A stretch of 54,175 nucleotides of DNA from Chthoniobacteraceae bacterium. GTDB lineage: Bacteria; Verrucomicrobiota; Verrucomicrobiia; Chthoniobacterales; Chthoniobacteraceae. A program made the position numbers and the translations under genes. Shown here in pieces: positions 1-7,228 of this stretch. The stretch is taken from positions 1 to 54,175 of the forward strand of contig CANIWM010000037.1 of NCBI GenBank assembly GCA_947471505.1, in the 5' to 3' direction. The notes beneath the pieces are model-generated. The model did no database searches, was not told the DNA's origin, and saw only the letters and a list, made by a program, of their open reading frames with translations. Position 1 is the first letter of the stretch; the number at the start of each line of letters is the position of its first letter.

Positions 1-204
1 ACCGAACCGCCATCCGCCGAACACCCGCTCCTGCAAGCCTGGCGCGACCCCGCGCACCCCGCCCACGACCGCCTCATCCTCAATCCGCACTCCGCATTTT
101 ACAGCGAAGAAGGCCTCATGGATATGCGCATCAAAGGCAGCGAAAACTGTCGCCGCGCCCTGCTCGGGCAACCTGTGCGGAATTTGGTGAACGGGGCGGT
201 GTAG
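1..204 (+). CDS. D-2-hydroxyacid dehydrogenase, C-terminal part (cut by window edge)
   Basis: The frame is open from base 1 and ends at TAG 202-204. It encodes the last 67 residues of a D-isomer-specific 2-hydroxyacid dehydrogenase of the phosphoglycerate dehydrogenase/CtBP type: the end of the NAD-binding domain (LETEPPSAEHPLL in the homologous copies), the ILNPHSAFYSEEGL segment with the catalytic-loop histidine, and the tail ALLGQPVRNLVNG. Enzymes of this family oxidise or reduce 2-hydroxy/2-oxo acids with NAD(H) in the cytosol. Three further 3'-end copies lie at 2019, 3201 and 9756. This leftmost copy is the only one that could belong to an intact gene, because its 5' part is outside the window. 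Whether it is intact cannot be seen here. Confidence 0.75.
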   Translation, partial: TEPPSAEHPLLQAWRDPAHPAHDRLILNPHSAFYSEEGLMDMRIKGSENCRRALLGQPVRNLVNGAV

Positions 205-309
205 AACTGGGCCATCTGCCTGTCGCGTTATCCCAAAGGCGATGAAATGGAAAATATCAGGGTGCTTATTGGCTGTTCATTTCGTTTTTCTCGCCTGACC
301 CGGTTTCCC
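1..309 (+). repeat. Dehydrogenase 3'-end repeat, copy A
   Basis: Bases 1-204 are coding and 205-309 are a conserved non-coding tail. The whole block recurs almost unchanged at 2019-2435, 3201-3690 and 9756-9970. The tail contains GGCGATGAAATGGAAAATAT and ends with the tag TCGCCTGACCCGGTTTCCC at 291-309, after which the copies diverge completely. The left limit of this copy lies outside the window. Confidence 0.85.
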
Positions 310-344
310 GGCGTTATTTCCCTCGCGACGTCGGATTGTGATGT

Positions 345-830
345 CTATTCACCCGCCCTCGCGAGCACATCCTCTCGCAGTCTTGCTGCGATCCAAAACC
401 CCGCCTCCGATTGCAACTGGTCGAGCAGCGGGCGAACCGCCGGGATGAGACCCGCTTCCTTCGCTTGGAAAAGAATACCGACAATTCCCACCGTCCTTAA
501 TCCGAGCGCCGCTGCTGCCGTGCGCCCTGCGCGTTCATCCATTAGGACGGCGTCTGCTTTTTCCGCTACCGCGAGCGCGAGCGCATCAGTCTCCCCGCGA
601 TGCAGGCGTCGATTTGCAGTGAGCGGCGAAGGAACGCTCGGCGCATCCACGAGCCGAATAAATGACGGGAAGACGAGTCTGAGAAAACGAGGATCCCACG
701 TCGCAAGCCGTTCAAACTCCGCCCGCACACTGGGCGGCGCGAGGACTACACCAAACAGCGAATGCAAGAGCCCAGCTCGCCCCAGCAAACACAGATTCAA
801 AACCACCGACGTATCCGTGACGACGATCAC
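345..830 (-). CDS. DUF3368-type PIN-domain toxin
   Basis: 161 residues with the layout of DUF3368 PIN-like nucleases: an N-terminal beta strand with the first acidic residue (VIVVTDTS), a conserved glutamate in RAEFERL, the GETDALALA helix and a C-terminal acidic cluster MDERAGR. Relatives are VapC-like ribonucleases that act as toxins of type II toxin-antitoxin pairs. GTG at 830 is chosen as the start because it places VIVVTDTS at the N-terminus and gives a 4-base GTGA overlap with the upstream antitoxin gene. The gene forms a two-gene unit with that antitoxin and lies between two dehydrogenase repeats, as if carried as cargo. The family call is from visible motifs only. Confidence 0.75.
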   Translation of the reverse strand: MIVVTDTSVVLNLCLLGRAGLLHSLFGVVLAPPSVRAEFERLATWDPRFLRLVFPSFIRLVDAPSVPSPLTANRRLHRGETDALALAVAEKADAVLMDERAGRTAAAALGLRTVGIVGILFQAKEAGLIPAVRPLLDQLQSEAGFWIAARLREDVLARAGE

Positions 831-1066
831 TTCGGAAACAACGTGCGTAAAGTGGCGAGGTCCTCGGCCAGCGATTCCTCCGTGAAGCTCGGGATTCTCC
901 GCCGCACCAGTTCCATATCGAACGCAAACCGCTCCATCCCAGCCATCCCCGCCGCGACCGAACGCGAGATGCGCCCAGCAGCAAACAGCGCACACGCAAG
1001 GTCGAGGCGAATATCCGCCTCGGTCATTCCATCAAGCGCAGGGTCATCTGGCAAAGTGAGTGTCAT
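827..1066 (-). CDS. UPF0175-type antitoxin
   Basis: 79 residues reading MTLTLPDDP, then a helical region with ADIRLDLACALFAAGRIS and a helix-turn-helix-like AAGMAGMERFAF, ending in EESLAEDLATL. This is the usual pattern of UPF0175 proteins, small DNA-binding antitoxins that commonly precede DUF3368 PIN toxins. The frame also has an ATG at 1102, twelve codons upstream; the internal ATG at 1066 matches the family N-terminus better. Its TGA overlaps the GTG of the toxin gene, so translation is probably coupled. Confidence 0.72.
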   Translation of the reverse strand: MTLTLPDDPALDGMTEADIRLDLACALFAAGRISRSVAAGMAGMERFAFDMELVRRRIPSFTEESLAEDLATLRTLFPK

Positions 1067-1182
1067 GCGGCGAGCGTAGCTTTCCGGAGTGAGAAATGCC
1101 AATGGGAAAAAGCTCCTCCAGCGATGCGAGAACGATTCTCAGTCAGGGATTATCCCCTGACATTTTGAAAGCTTTTAGCACA

Positions 1183-1200
1183 CGTGACCCCGTTTTTCCC
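1183..1200 (+). repeat. Degenerate junction tag (REP-like)
   Basis: The sequence CGTGACCCCGTTTTTCCC is a diverged form of the tag found at the ends of the dehydrogenase repeats. It lies between the first and second toxin-antitoxin modules. The surrounding 1103-1288 has no convincing gene; a small GGTGC/GCACC hairpin is present near 1210. Confidence 0.4.
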
Positions 1201-1288
1201 GTATTTCTCGGTGCTCGTGGGCACCGCGAAATCATAAATCGACATCCCGACACTTGCGGCGATTCGCAAATTGGAATAGCCAGCAGAA

Positions 1289-1597
1289 ATGAAGACTCTG
1301 AGGAAATTGAACGGAGCGCCAAAGTCGCGCACAGCCAGACGCCCAGCAAAAACCGCCATGAGCGCGTGGGAGGCATCACGATTGGTCAAGCAATTCATCA
1401 AATTGCATCCGAACGAACGGGCTCTCACCCTTTCCCTCACGGTGGACGGGAAATTGCGCATCGCCCGAGCCCGGAAAGCGGTGCCTTACAAAACGCCGCG
1501 CCCCGGCTATTTCGACCGTTTCTATACAGACGAGCTTGTGGACGCCGAGAACCAGCTCGCGAAGGTTTCCGGCTTCGATCCTTCAGACTTCCGATGA
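1289..1597 (+). CDS. Small basic protein, putative antitoxin for the MazF-like toxin
   Basis: 102 residues with a basic N-terminus (MKTLRKLNG, RTARRPAKT) and a C-terminal half with an LTVDGKLRIARA strand pair, YKTPRPGYFDRFY and GFDPSDFR. I do not recognise the family. The stop TGA (1595-1597) overlaps the ATG of the next gene as ATGA, the usual arrangement of a two-gene toxin-antitoxin unit, so an antitoxin role is inferred from position only. A shorter form starting at an internal ATG (MSAWEAS, residue 24) is possible. Confidence 0.55.
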   Translation: MKTLRKLNGAPKSRTARRPAKTAMSAWEASRLVKQFIKLHPNERALTLSLTVDGKLRIARARKAVPYKTPRPGYFDRFYTDELVDAENQLAKVSGFDPSDFR

Positions 1598-1944
1598 TGC
1601 GCCAGTGGGAGATTTGGAAATATCCCTTTGGCGAAGAAATCGGCGACCATCGGGTTGTGATTTTGTCCAACGATGAACGCTGCGGCAAAGACCGCATCAC
1701 CCACGTCAACGGCTTGATCTGCACAACCCTGCGTCCCGCAGGCCGTGAATTGTCGGCGAGCGAAGTCGTCCTCAACGGCACCGAAGGCTTCGATAGGAAA
1801 ACGGTGGTTCGCTGCGACGTGATCTACCTCATCGCCAAAGCGCAGATGATCGACAAAATCGGAGCAGTCGCATCCACCGTGCGGAGAAAACAAATCGCAC
1901 GAGCAATGGCGGCAGGCTTCCGCCTCCCAAATCCCTGGTCGTAA
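1594..1944 (+). CDS. MazF/PemK-like toxin
   Basis: About 116 residues starting MMRQWEIWKYPFGE. It has the features of PemK/MazF growth inhibitors: an N-terminal strand with a basic/aromatic E-IW motif, the strand HRVVILSNDE, a central NGLICTTL strand, and the C-terminal CDVIYLIAK followed by helices. Family members are sequence-specific endoribonucleases. Two ATGs (1594 and 1597) are possible starts; 1594 gives the ATGA overlap with the upstream gene. The gene is third in a run of toxin-antitoxin modules on alternating strands between dehydrogenase repeats. Confidence 0.65.
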   Translation: MMRQWEIWKYPFGEEIGDHRVVILSNDERCGKDRITHVNGLICTTLRPAGRELSASEVVLNGTEGFDRKTVVRCDVIYLIAKAQMIDKIGAVASTVRRKQIARAMAAGFRLPNPWS

Positions 1945-2003
1945 AGCCGGACCCAAAAAACGAACGCGCCAGCTACCGCGTCACCGGGCCGGATTACTTT
2001 GAG
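1944..2003 (+). pseudogene. Possible remnant of a MacB/FtsX-type ABC permease
   Basis: Twenty codons in frame read KPDPKNERASYRVTGPDYFE. The YRVTGPDYFE part resembles the YRVVSPGYFRTMG segment of the periplasmic domain of MacB-type permeases. It joins the dehydrogenase repeat at about 2010 and has no continuation on either side. The match is short and could be chance. Confidence 0.25.
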
Positions 2004-2018
2004 TGTGGTTCATCATCG

Positions 2019-2330
2019 CGCTCCTTCCTCATCAACACCTCCCGCGGCGGAGTCGCGGACGTGCTCGCCGTGCTCGACGCCATCACCAGCGGCCACCTCG
2101 GCGGCTCCGGGATCGACGTATTGGAAACCGAACCCCCATCCGCCGAACACCCGCTCCTGAAAGCCTGGCGCGACCCCGCGCACCCCGCCCACGACCGCCT
2201 CATCCTCAATCCACACTCTGCATTTTACAGCGAAGAAGGCCTCATGGATATGCGCATCAAAGGCAGCGAAAACTGCCGCCGCGCTCTGCTCGGGCAACCG
2301 CTGCGGAATCTGGTGAACGGGGCGATGTAG
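2019..2330 (+). pseudogene. Dehydrogenase 3' fragment, copy B
   Basis: The frame reads RSFLINTSRGGVADVLAV and continues to NLVNGAM and TAG (2328-2330), about 103 residues of the C-terminal part of the NAD-binding domain plus the C-terminal tail. The catalytic domain and the first half of the Rossmann fold are missing. An internal ATG at 2061 exists but there is no reason to think a folded enzyme is made. The fragment begins abruptly after a 1944-2018 stretch unrelated to the other copies. Confidence 0.8.
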
Positions 2331-2435
2331 AACTGGGCCATCTGCCTGTCGCGTTATCCCAAAGGCGATGAAATGGAAAATATCAGGGTGCTGATTGGCT
2401 GTTCATTTCGTTTTTCTCGCCTGACGCGCTTTCCC
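2019..2435 (+). repeat. Dehydrogenase 3'-end repeat, copy B
   Basis: Same block as copy A, longer on the 5' side. It contains the coding fragment, the conserved tail and the tag variant TCGCCTGACGCGCTTTCCC at 2417-2435. Beyond the tag the sequence becomes the VapBC module. Confidence 0.85.
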
Positions 2436-2843
2436 TCACTCAAACGGATTCAACACTGGCACGCCACAGCGCGTGAAATCCGCCACATTTCTCGTGGCGA
2501 CTGTCAGATTGTGCAGCTTGGCAGTGGCAGCAATCATGGTGTCTTTTACCGGCACCGTAAATCCGCGCCTCCGCACTTCATCGCGCAATTCTGCCCACAC
2601 AACCGCCGTCCTACGCGTCCACTCCAGACAGATCAAACCAGAGGGGCTTTGCTGAAACCAAGCGACGAGATTCTGTTTTCGTCGGCCTTCCGGCAGCGCG
2701 ATAATGCCCTCCCACATTTCCCCCACCACAATCGGATCGATCACAATCTCCGCATGATTGGAGAGCAACCACTCCACCACCCGTGCCTCCGGTTGCGGTT
2801 TCGTCGGCTCCGAGAGCACATTCACATCTACGAGATACTTCAC
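2436..2843 (-). CDS. vapC: VapC/FitB-type PIN-domain ribonuclease toxin
   Basis: 135 residues starting MKYLVDVNVLSEPTKP, with the first acidic residue of the PIN fold (D6) and the NVLSE motif, a middle IVVGEMWEGI helix, VPVKDTMIAATAKLHN carrying the third acid, and TRNVADF near the C-terminus. This is the standard FitB/VapC arrangement of a Mg-dependent ribonuclease. It overlaps the upstream antitoxin by 4 bases. The stop lies directly at the tag that ends dehydrogenase repeat B, so the gene fits exactly between repeat copies B and C. Confidence 0.88.
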   Translation of the reverse strand: MKYLVDVNVLSEPTKPQPEARVVEWLLSNHAEIVIDPIVVGEMWEGIIALPEGRRKQNLVAWFQQSPSGLICLEWTRRTAVVWAELRDEVRRRGFTVPVKDTMIAATAKLHNLTVATRNVADFTRCGVPVLNPFE

Positions 2844-3100
2844 TCGGAAAAATGCGACGGTGGCTGTAGCGACGTCCGTTCGCTCCGGTCAGATTCCCCG
2901 AGCCATCCCTTTTCTGGGCACGCCAGCAGCCACTCCACCCAATTGCCTCCCGTAATCTCACCGGCATCCGCAGTCCGCACGCGATACTCCCCGCGCCCCA
3001 CGCGCTCGATGTCGCATCGCTGGCCGGGCTTGAGGTCGTCAGTCTTGCGGTATTCCTCGGGAATCTCCAGCAAGCCATTCGCAGATAGAATCGTCGTCAT
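2840..3100 (-). CDS. vapB: AbrB/VapB-like antitoxin
   Basis: 86 residues; the N-terminus MTTILSANGLLEIPEEYRK and LKPGQRCDIERV follow the SpoVT-AbrB swapped-hairpin pattern (sequence start, I-P-E-x-R, L-K-P-G). The C-terminal half (NWVEWLLACPEKGW) is the probable toxin-binding tail. It lies upstream of vapC with a 4-base overlap. It should bind the toxin and autorepress the unit, as is usual for such pairs. Confidence 0.8.
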   Translation of the reverse strand: MTTILSANGLLEIPEEYRKTDDLKPGQRCDIERVGRGEYRVRTADAGEITGGNWVEWLLACPEKGWLGESDRSERTSLQPPSHFSE

Positions 3101-3181
3101 GCGCGGAAATTGCCCGAAGTCCTGCGGGGCGTCAACTCGCTGCTTTGGGATGAGTTGAACGCGTGATTCATTTCGTTTTTA

Positions 3182-3200
3182 TCGCCTTACCCCAGTTCCC
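3182..3200 (+). repeat. Junction tag in front of repeat copy C
   Basis: TTCATTTCGTTTTTA followed by TCGCCTTACCCCAGTTCCC at 3182-3200 is a variant of the tag that closes each dehydrogenase repeat. Here it stands immediately before the first homologous codon of copy C, so a tag is present on both sides of that copy. Confidence 0.65.
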
Positions 3201-3572
3201 TCACTCACGCCCGAGACGCCCCACATCATGAACCGCGAAACCATCGCGCAAATGCCGCGCGGCTCGTTCCTCATCAACACCTCGCGCGGCGGAGTCGTGG
3301 ACGTGCTCGCCGTGCTCGACTCCATCACCAGCGGCCACCCCGGCGGCTCCGGGATCGGCGTATTGGAAACCGAACCGCCATCCGCCGAGCGCCCGCTCTT
3401 GCAAGCCTGGCCCGACCCCGCGCACCCCGCCCACGACCGCCTCATCCTCAATCCGCACTCCGCATTTTACAGCGAAGAAGGCCTCATGGAAATGCGCATC
3501 AAAGGCAGCGAAAACTGCCGCCGCGCCCTGCTCGGGCAACCGGTGCGGAATTTGGTGAACGGGGCGATGTAG
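3201..3572 (+). pseudogene. Dehydrogenase 3' fragment, copy C (longest)
   Basis: The frame from 3201 reads SLTPETPHIMNRETIAQM and then PRGSFLINTSRGGVVD, the classic segment of the NAD-binding domain of D-2-hydroxyacid dehydrogenases, and ends at TAG 3570-3572. About 123 residues are left of a protein that is usually 310-340 long. The ATG at 3228 would give a 114-residue peptide without the dinucleotide-binding GxGxxG motif, so activity is not expected. Confidence 0.82.
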
Positions 3573-3690
3573 AACTGGGCCATCTGCCTGTCGCGTAATC
3601 CCAAAGGCGATGAAATGGAAAATATCAGGGTGCTTATTGGCTGTTCATTTCGTTTTTCTCCCCAGACCCGGTTTCCTGACCCGGTTTCCC
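3201..3690 (+). repeat. Dehydrogenase 3'-end repeat, copy C
   Basis: Coding part 3201-3572, conserved tail 3573-3660, then two tandem tag ends (GACCCGGTTTCC and TGACCCGGTTTCCC) at 3661-3690. The duplicated tag suggests two events at the same site. Confidence 0.85.
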
Positions 3691-3691
3691 C

Positions 3692-3823
3692 GTGCTCCAA
3701 GCGCGCCTCAAACAAACCGGCAGCGCATGGAATCCCCACAACGCCCACTCACTGGCCCAACTCCGCGTCCTGCGTTCAAACTCTCTTTGGGCTGAGTTTT
3801 GGGACGCAGACCTCGCCGCTTGA
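3692..3823 (+). pseudogene. Transposase C-terminal fragment (ISKra4-like)
   Basis: The frame 3692-3823 gives 43 residues ending in TGA: VLQARLKQTGSAWNP, then HNAHSLAQLRVLRSN and LWAEFWDADLAA. The pattern RLKxxGxxW...AxxLxxLRxxxxNxxWxxFW is typical of the end of ISKra4-type DDE transposases. It starts right after the doubled tag at 3661-3690 and has no start codon, so only the last fragment of an insertion-sequence gene survives. No terminal inverted repeat of the parent element was identified. Confidence 0.55.
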
Positions 3824-3842
3824 TCGCACGTTCCACTTCCAA

Positions 3843-4163
3843 TCACACCCGTTTTTCTGTTTTTCTCGCCTGACCCGGTTTCCCCTTGACCCGGTTTCCC
3901 CTGGATCGGGCGTTGGGACGCACGATGCCACAGACGGAATCGCTCAATGCTTCTTGTGCTGGTGTCCCTCTGTAATGCGCGTCGCGTCGCAGCGCCTCGA
4001 TTTCGAGCGAGAGATTGATGACGAACGGAAACACGCTCCAGCGATCCGCGCCGAGCGGGCCGCCCTTGCGCGTCATCCTCACGAGATGCTGCGCGTAGGG
4101 AAAATCGCCGCGCAGCCAGAACATGATGTCCGCGCCGACGTGCTTGTGGGAATCAATGACCAT
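3843..4163 (-). pseudogene. Amidohydrolase, N-terminal fragment
   Basis: Starts at ATG 4163 with MVIDSHKHVGADIMFWL; DSHKH is the metal-binding DxHxH motif of amidohydrolase family 2. About 86 residues look genuine (through FVINLSLEIEALRR and YRGTPAQEAL); the rest of the open frame (from about 3905 to the stop at 3843) is translation of the junction tags. Family members are usually 270-340 residues, so two thirds are missing. The start overlaps the stop of the upstream dehydrogenase gene by 11 bases, showing that it was the fourth gene of the 9516-to-4163 operon before it was cut by the mosaic region. Confidence 0.7.
3866..3900 (+). repeat. Tandem junction tags
   Basis: TCGCCTGACCCGGTTTCCC at 3866-3884 is followed at once by CTTGACCCGGTTTCCC at 3885-3900, again a doubled tag, this time on the border between the transposase fragment and the broken amidohydrolase gene. 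Confidence 0.75.
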
Positions 4164-7100
4164 GTGGCTTGGTGACAGGCACGAGGCGGAGGGCGCGCAC
4201 GTCGGCAAGCTCTTGTTTGAGCGGGCCGTCGGGGCGGAGGAGGATGCGGTTGAGGCCGGGGCGGAGGGTGAGGCGGCCGGCGGGTTGTTGTTTGAAGGTG
4301 TCGAATCCGCCGGTGTCGGGCACTTCGCCGCGGGTGCGGCTGCCTTCGGTTTCGACGACGTAGAAGTCGCCCGCGGAGTTGGCGTCGGCGGCGAGCTCGA
4401 TGCTGACTTCATACGTGCCGGGTTGCGCGACTTCGATGTGCCATTCGGCGATGTCGTCGGCGACGGTCCACGGGGCCAGCACGTCGAGCGTGGGTCGGTA
4501 GGCGAGTTTCTGCGCGAAGACGGTGGCTTTGCTGGCGGGGAGAAGCAGCTCGCCGTTCGCGGCGGGTTTGAGCGCGGGCGGCGCGTCGGCTTTTGCGGCG
4601 ACTTGCGCGAGTTCCTCCGCACGCCACGGGAGGGTGCGCCCGTCGGTTTCCTTTCGCACGGCGGCGACGAGCGCAGGCTCGATGGGCGCGGCGGTATTGC
4701 CCCATGCGCGGCGGATGTAGCTGATTACGCCGGCGATTTTCTCGTCGTCGAAAAGCCCGGTCGCGCCGAGGCCGGGCATGTTGAGATTCCATTTCTGCCC
4801 GCTCACTTCGATGGGGCCGTAAAGCCCGTGCAGGACGACACGCACGAGGCGCTCGGGCGGGCCGCTGACCCAATCGCTCCCGGCGAGCGGCGGCGCGAGG
4901 GCTGCGTTGCCTCGGCCATTCGGCTGGTGACACGCGGCGCAGACGGTCGTGTAAAGTTGCTGGCCGGCTTGCACGCGCTTCTCCTCGTCGGGAGTGAGCG
5001 GGGGCGCGTTTGGCGTGAGCGTGCTCGCGGGTTTTGCGCCGGGCCAGGTGAAGTGGTTCATCGCTCGCAGCACTTTTTCGCGCGTGGCGATGTCGGGTGC
5101 GCGGAGGAGCTCGGTGAATGTGGCTGGCTCCTTCGCAAGCGCGAACGGCTCGCTCGGGCGGACGCTTCCGAAGGCGTCGAGCAGGGCGTCGCGCTGCCAT
5201 GCGCGTGCGGCGGGCGTGGCTGCGAAAAGTGCGAACAGCTCGGCGACGCGCGGGGCTTTCGCCTCCACGAGCACGCACTGCGCGAGCTGCGAGGTGAGCG
5301 CGTGGTCTTTCTCGCTGCACTCGGGTCGGCGCAGCCAGGAGGTGAGAAATTCCAGTTCGCGCCCGCGGAGTCCGCTCAGCGCCGCGGTGCGGAAAAGCGC
5401 GTGGTCTTCGCGAGCAAGCAGCCCGGCGAGCAAGGCGGGCATATGCTCATCGGGGAATGCGCCGAGCGTGAGGGCGAGTTGCAGGCGCACGGATTGACTC
5501 GCGTCGCCGGTGCGTTTTGCGAGTGCGGGGAGCGCGGAGGGGTCGCGTTCGCTGAGGCGGATGGCGGCGGCGCGCACGCGTTCGTCGGCGCTGTCCATGG
5601 CGGCGAGCCGCGTGTCGGCGTCGAGCGCGCCGAGTCCGTCGAGCGTCCAGAGCGCGTGGAGTTGCGCGAACGGTGCGGCGGTTTTCGCGATGTCGCGCAG
5701 CGCGGGGATGACGTCCTTTTCTCCGCGCTCGATGAGCAGGCGCTGCGCGGTGAGTCGGTGCCAGCCGTTCGGGTGCGCGAGCGTTTTAACCAGCCCGGTG
5801 CTGTCGGCCTGCGCGAGCTTTGGCGGGGTGCGGTCGATTTTTTCCCCATTGGCGACGATGCGCCAGATGCGACCGAGGTCGTTGCCTTCGGCGAGTTTGC
5901 GCTCGTTGATTTGCTTCGTGAGCCAAGGCACCATGAAGATGACGTGCTCGATGATGCCGTGATACATATCCGCCACGTAGAGTGCGCCGTCGGGGCCGAC
6001 GCGCGCATTCACCGGGCGGAATCGCTCGTCGGTCGAGGCGAGGAATTCCTGCTCGGCGGGATAAAAGCGCGTGGCCTCCGGTGCGATGCCGTCGTTCAAC
6101 TTGAGTCGTCCGATCAGGTGGCCGCCGGATTCGGGGACGAAAACATTGTTGCGCGCGTCGGCGGGAAACTGGTGTCCGTCATAAAAGCAACTGCCGCTCA
6201 CGATGGTGTAAGTCCGCAGGCGTCCGTCGTCGCGCAGTTCGAGCGCGCCGAGCGTGACGGCGGGCGTGACGCGGATGGGGAAAACTTCCTGTGCTTCCGG
6301 GGCCACGTTCACATTCACGCCGAAGGTGCCTTCGCCCCGCGCATGTGGATTTCGCAGGAGGTATTCGGCGGGGATGTAGTCGCCGTGCAGCGCCTTGTCT
6401 TGGTAGCAGGTGAAGAAGCGGCCCGTCTCGTCGAACGTCACGCCGAACTGCCCGCGATGGATGGTGTCCGCCTCGACGAGCTTGCCGTCCTGCCAGCGGA
6501 ATCGCTTCGGCCAGTCAGCGCAGTGCAGCCAGTTATCGAGGCCGTAGCGCAGACCGTTCGCGGTGTGCTGCGGATTGCCGGCGACGCCCATCACGCCAAC
6601 TTCGGTGCGTTTGTCGGAGCGCAAATCGCCGTCGGTGTCCTCGCAGAACCACAGCTTCGGCGGCTCCTGCAAAAGGATGCCGCCTTTTACAAAAGCGAAC
6701 GAGCGCGGCATCACGAGCTTATCGAGGAAGACGGTACTCTTGTCCGCGCGTCCGTCTGCATCGGTGTCTTCGAGCACGACGACGCGGCAGATGGGGTCGC
6801 CTTCGCCGCTGCCCGCGAGGTCGCGCATGTAGCCCTGGTATTCGACGACCCAGATGCGCCCCTCGGGGTCAAACTCGAAGAAGATGGGATTTTGCACCAT
6901 CGGCTCGCACGCGACGAGTTCGACGTGGTAGCCGGGCGCGACTTTAAAAGTCTTCATCTGCTCGTCTGCCGAGAGCACTGGCGCGGGTGGGACGTTGAGC
7001 CGCTTGAGCATTGCATCGCCCTTTTCCCAATCCGCCCAGCCGAGCAGCGCCGATGGCGGGCGCACCGCCGGGCGCTCTTTCGGGACGGAATTCTGCGCGA

Positions 7101-7188
7101 GCGCGGACGTGGCGCAGAGCCCGGCACTGAGGGCAAAAAGGATGATGCGGACGACTGTGAGATGGTAGCCTGCGGTTTTGGACTTCAT
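4153..7188 (-). CDS. PVC-type membrane-bound dehydrogenase with HEAT repeats and cytochrome c
   Basis: 1011 residues. A signal peptide (1-32, ending SALAQ) is followed by a beta-propeller dehydrogenase domain (about 75-480) of the type found in Planctomycetes and Verrucomicrobia (FKVAPGYHVELVACEP, FEFDPEGRIWVVEYQGY). It has two Asp-rich calcium-type loops, DTDADGRADKST and DTDGDLRSDKRT. A HEAT-like helical region follows (about 490-700), then a cytochrome c domain with the haem motif CAACH at residues 749-753 and a later MPGLG that could supply the Met ligand. The last 120 residues look like a beta-sandwich (TYEVSIELAADANS). It is exported and probably oxidises a sugar or alcohol with electrons passed to haem; the substrate is unknown. 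It is third in an operon, 40 bases after the esterase gene. Confidence 0.9.
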   Translation of the reverse strand: MKSKTAGYHLTVVRIILFALSAGLCATSALAQNSVPKERPAVRPPSALLGWADWEKGDAMLKRLNVPPAPVLSADEQMKTFKVAPGYHVELVACEPMVQNPIFFEFDPEGRIWVVEYQGYMRDLAGSGEGDPICRVVVLEDTDADGRADKSTVFLDKLVMPRSFAFVKGGILLQEPPKLWFCEDTDGDLRSDKRTEVGVMGVAGNPQHTANGLRYGLDNWLHCADWPKRFRWQDGKLVEADTIHRGQFGVTFDETGRFFTCYQDKALHGDYIPAEYLLRNPHARGEGTFGVNVNVAPEAQEVFPIRVTPAVTLGALELRDDGRLRTYTIVSGSCFYDGHQFPADARNNVFVPESGGHLIGRLKLNDGIAPEATRFYPAEQEFLASTDERFRPVNARVGPDGALYVADMYHGIIEHVIFMVPWLTKQINERKLAEGNDLGRIWRIVANGEKIDRTPPKLAQADSTGLVKTLAHPNGWHRLTAQRLLIERGEKDVIPALRDIAKTAAPFAQLHALWTLDGLGALDADTRLAAMDSADERVRAAAIRLSERDPSALPALAKRTGDASQSVRLQLALTLGAFPDEHMPALLAGLLAREDHALFRTAALSGLRGRELEFLTSWLRRPECSEKDHALTSQLAQCVLVEAKAPRVAELFALFAATPAARAWQRDALLDAFGSVRPSEPFALAKEPATFTELLRAPDIATREKVLRAMNHFTWPGAKPASTLTPNAPPLTPDEEKRVQAGQQLYTTVCAACHQPNGRGNAALAPPLAGSDWVSGPPERLVRVVLHGLYGPIEVSGQKWNLNMPGLGATGLFDDEKIAGVISYIRRAWGNTAAPIEPALVAAVRKETDGRTLPWRAEELAQVAAKADAPPALKPAANGELLLPASKATVFAQKLAYRPTLDVLAPWTVADDIAEWHIEVAQPGTYEVSIELAADANSAGDFYVVETEGSRTRGEVPDTGGFDTFKQQPAGRLTLRPGLNRILLRPDGPLKQELADVRALRLVPVTKPHGH

Positions 7189-7228
7189 TCGGTATGCGAG
7201 TTAGAATTCATTTCGTGTCAGGAGGGAA

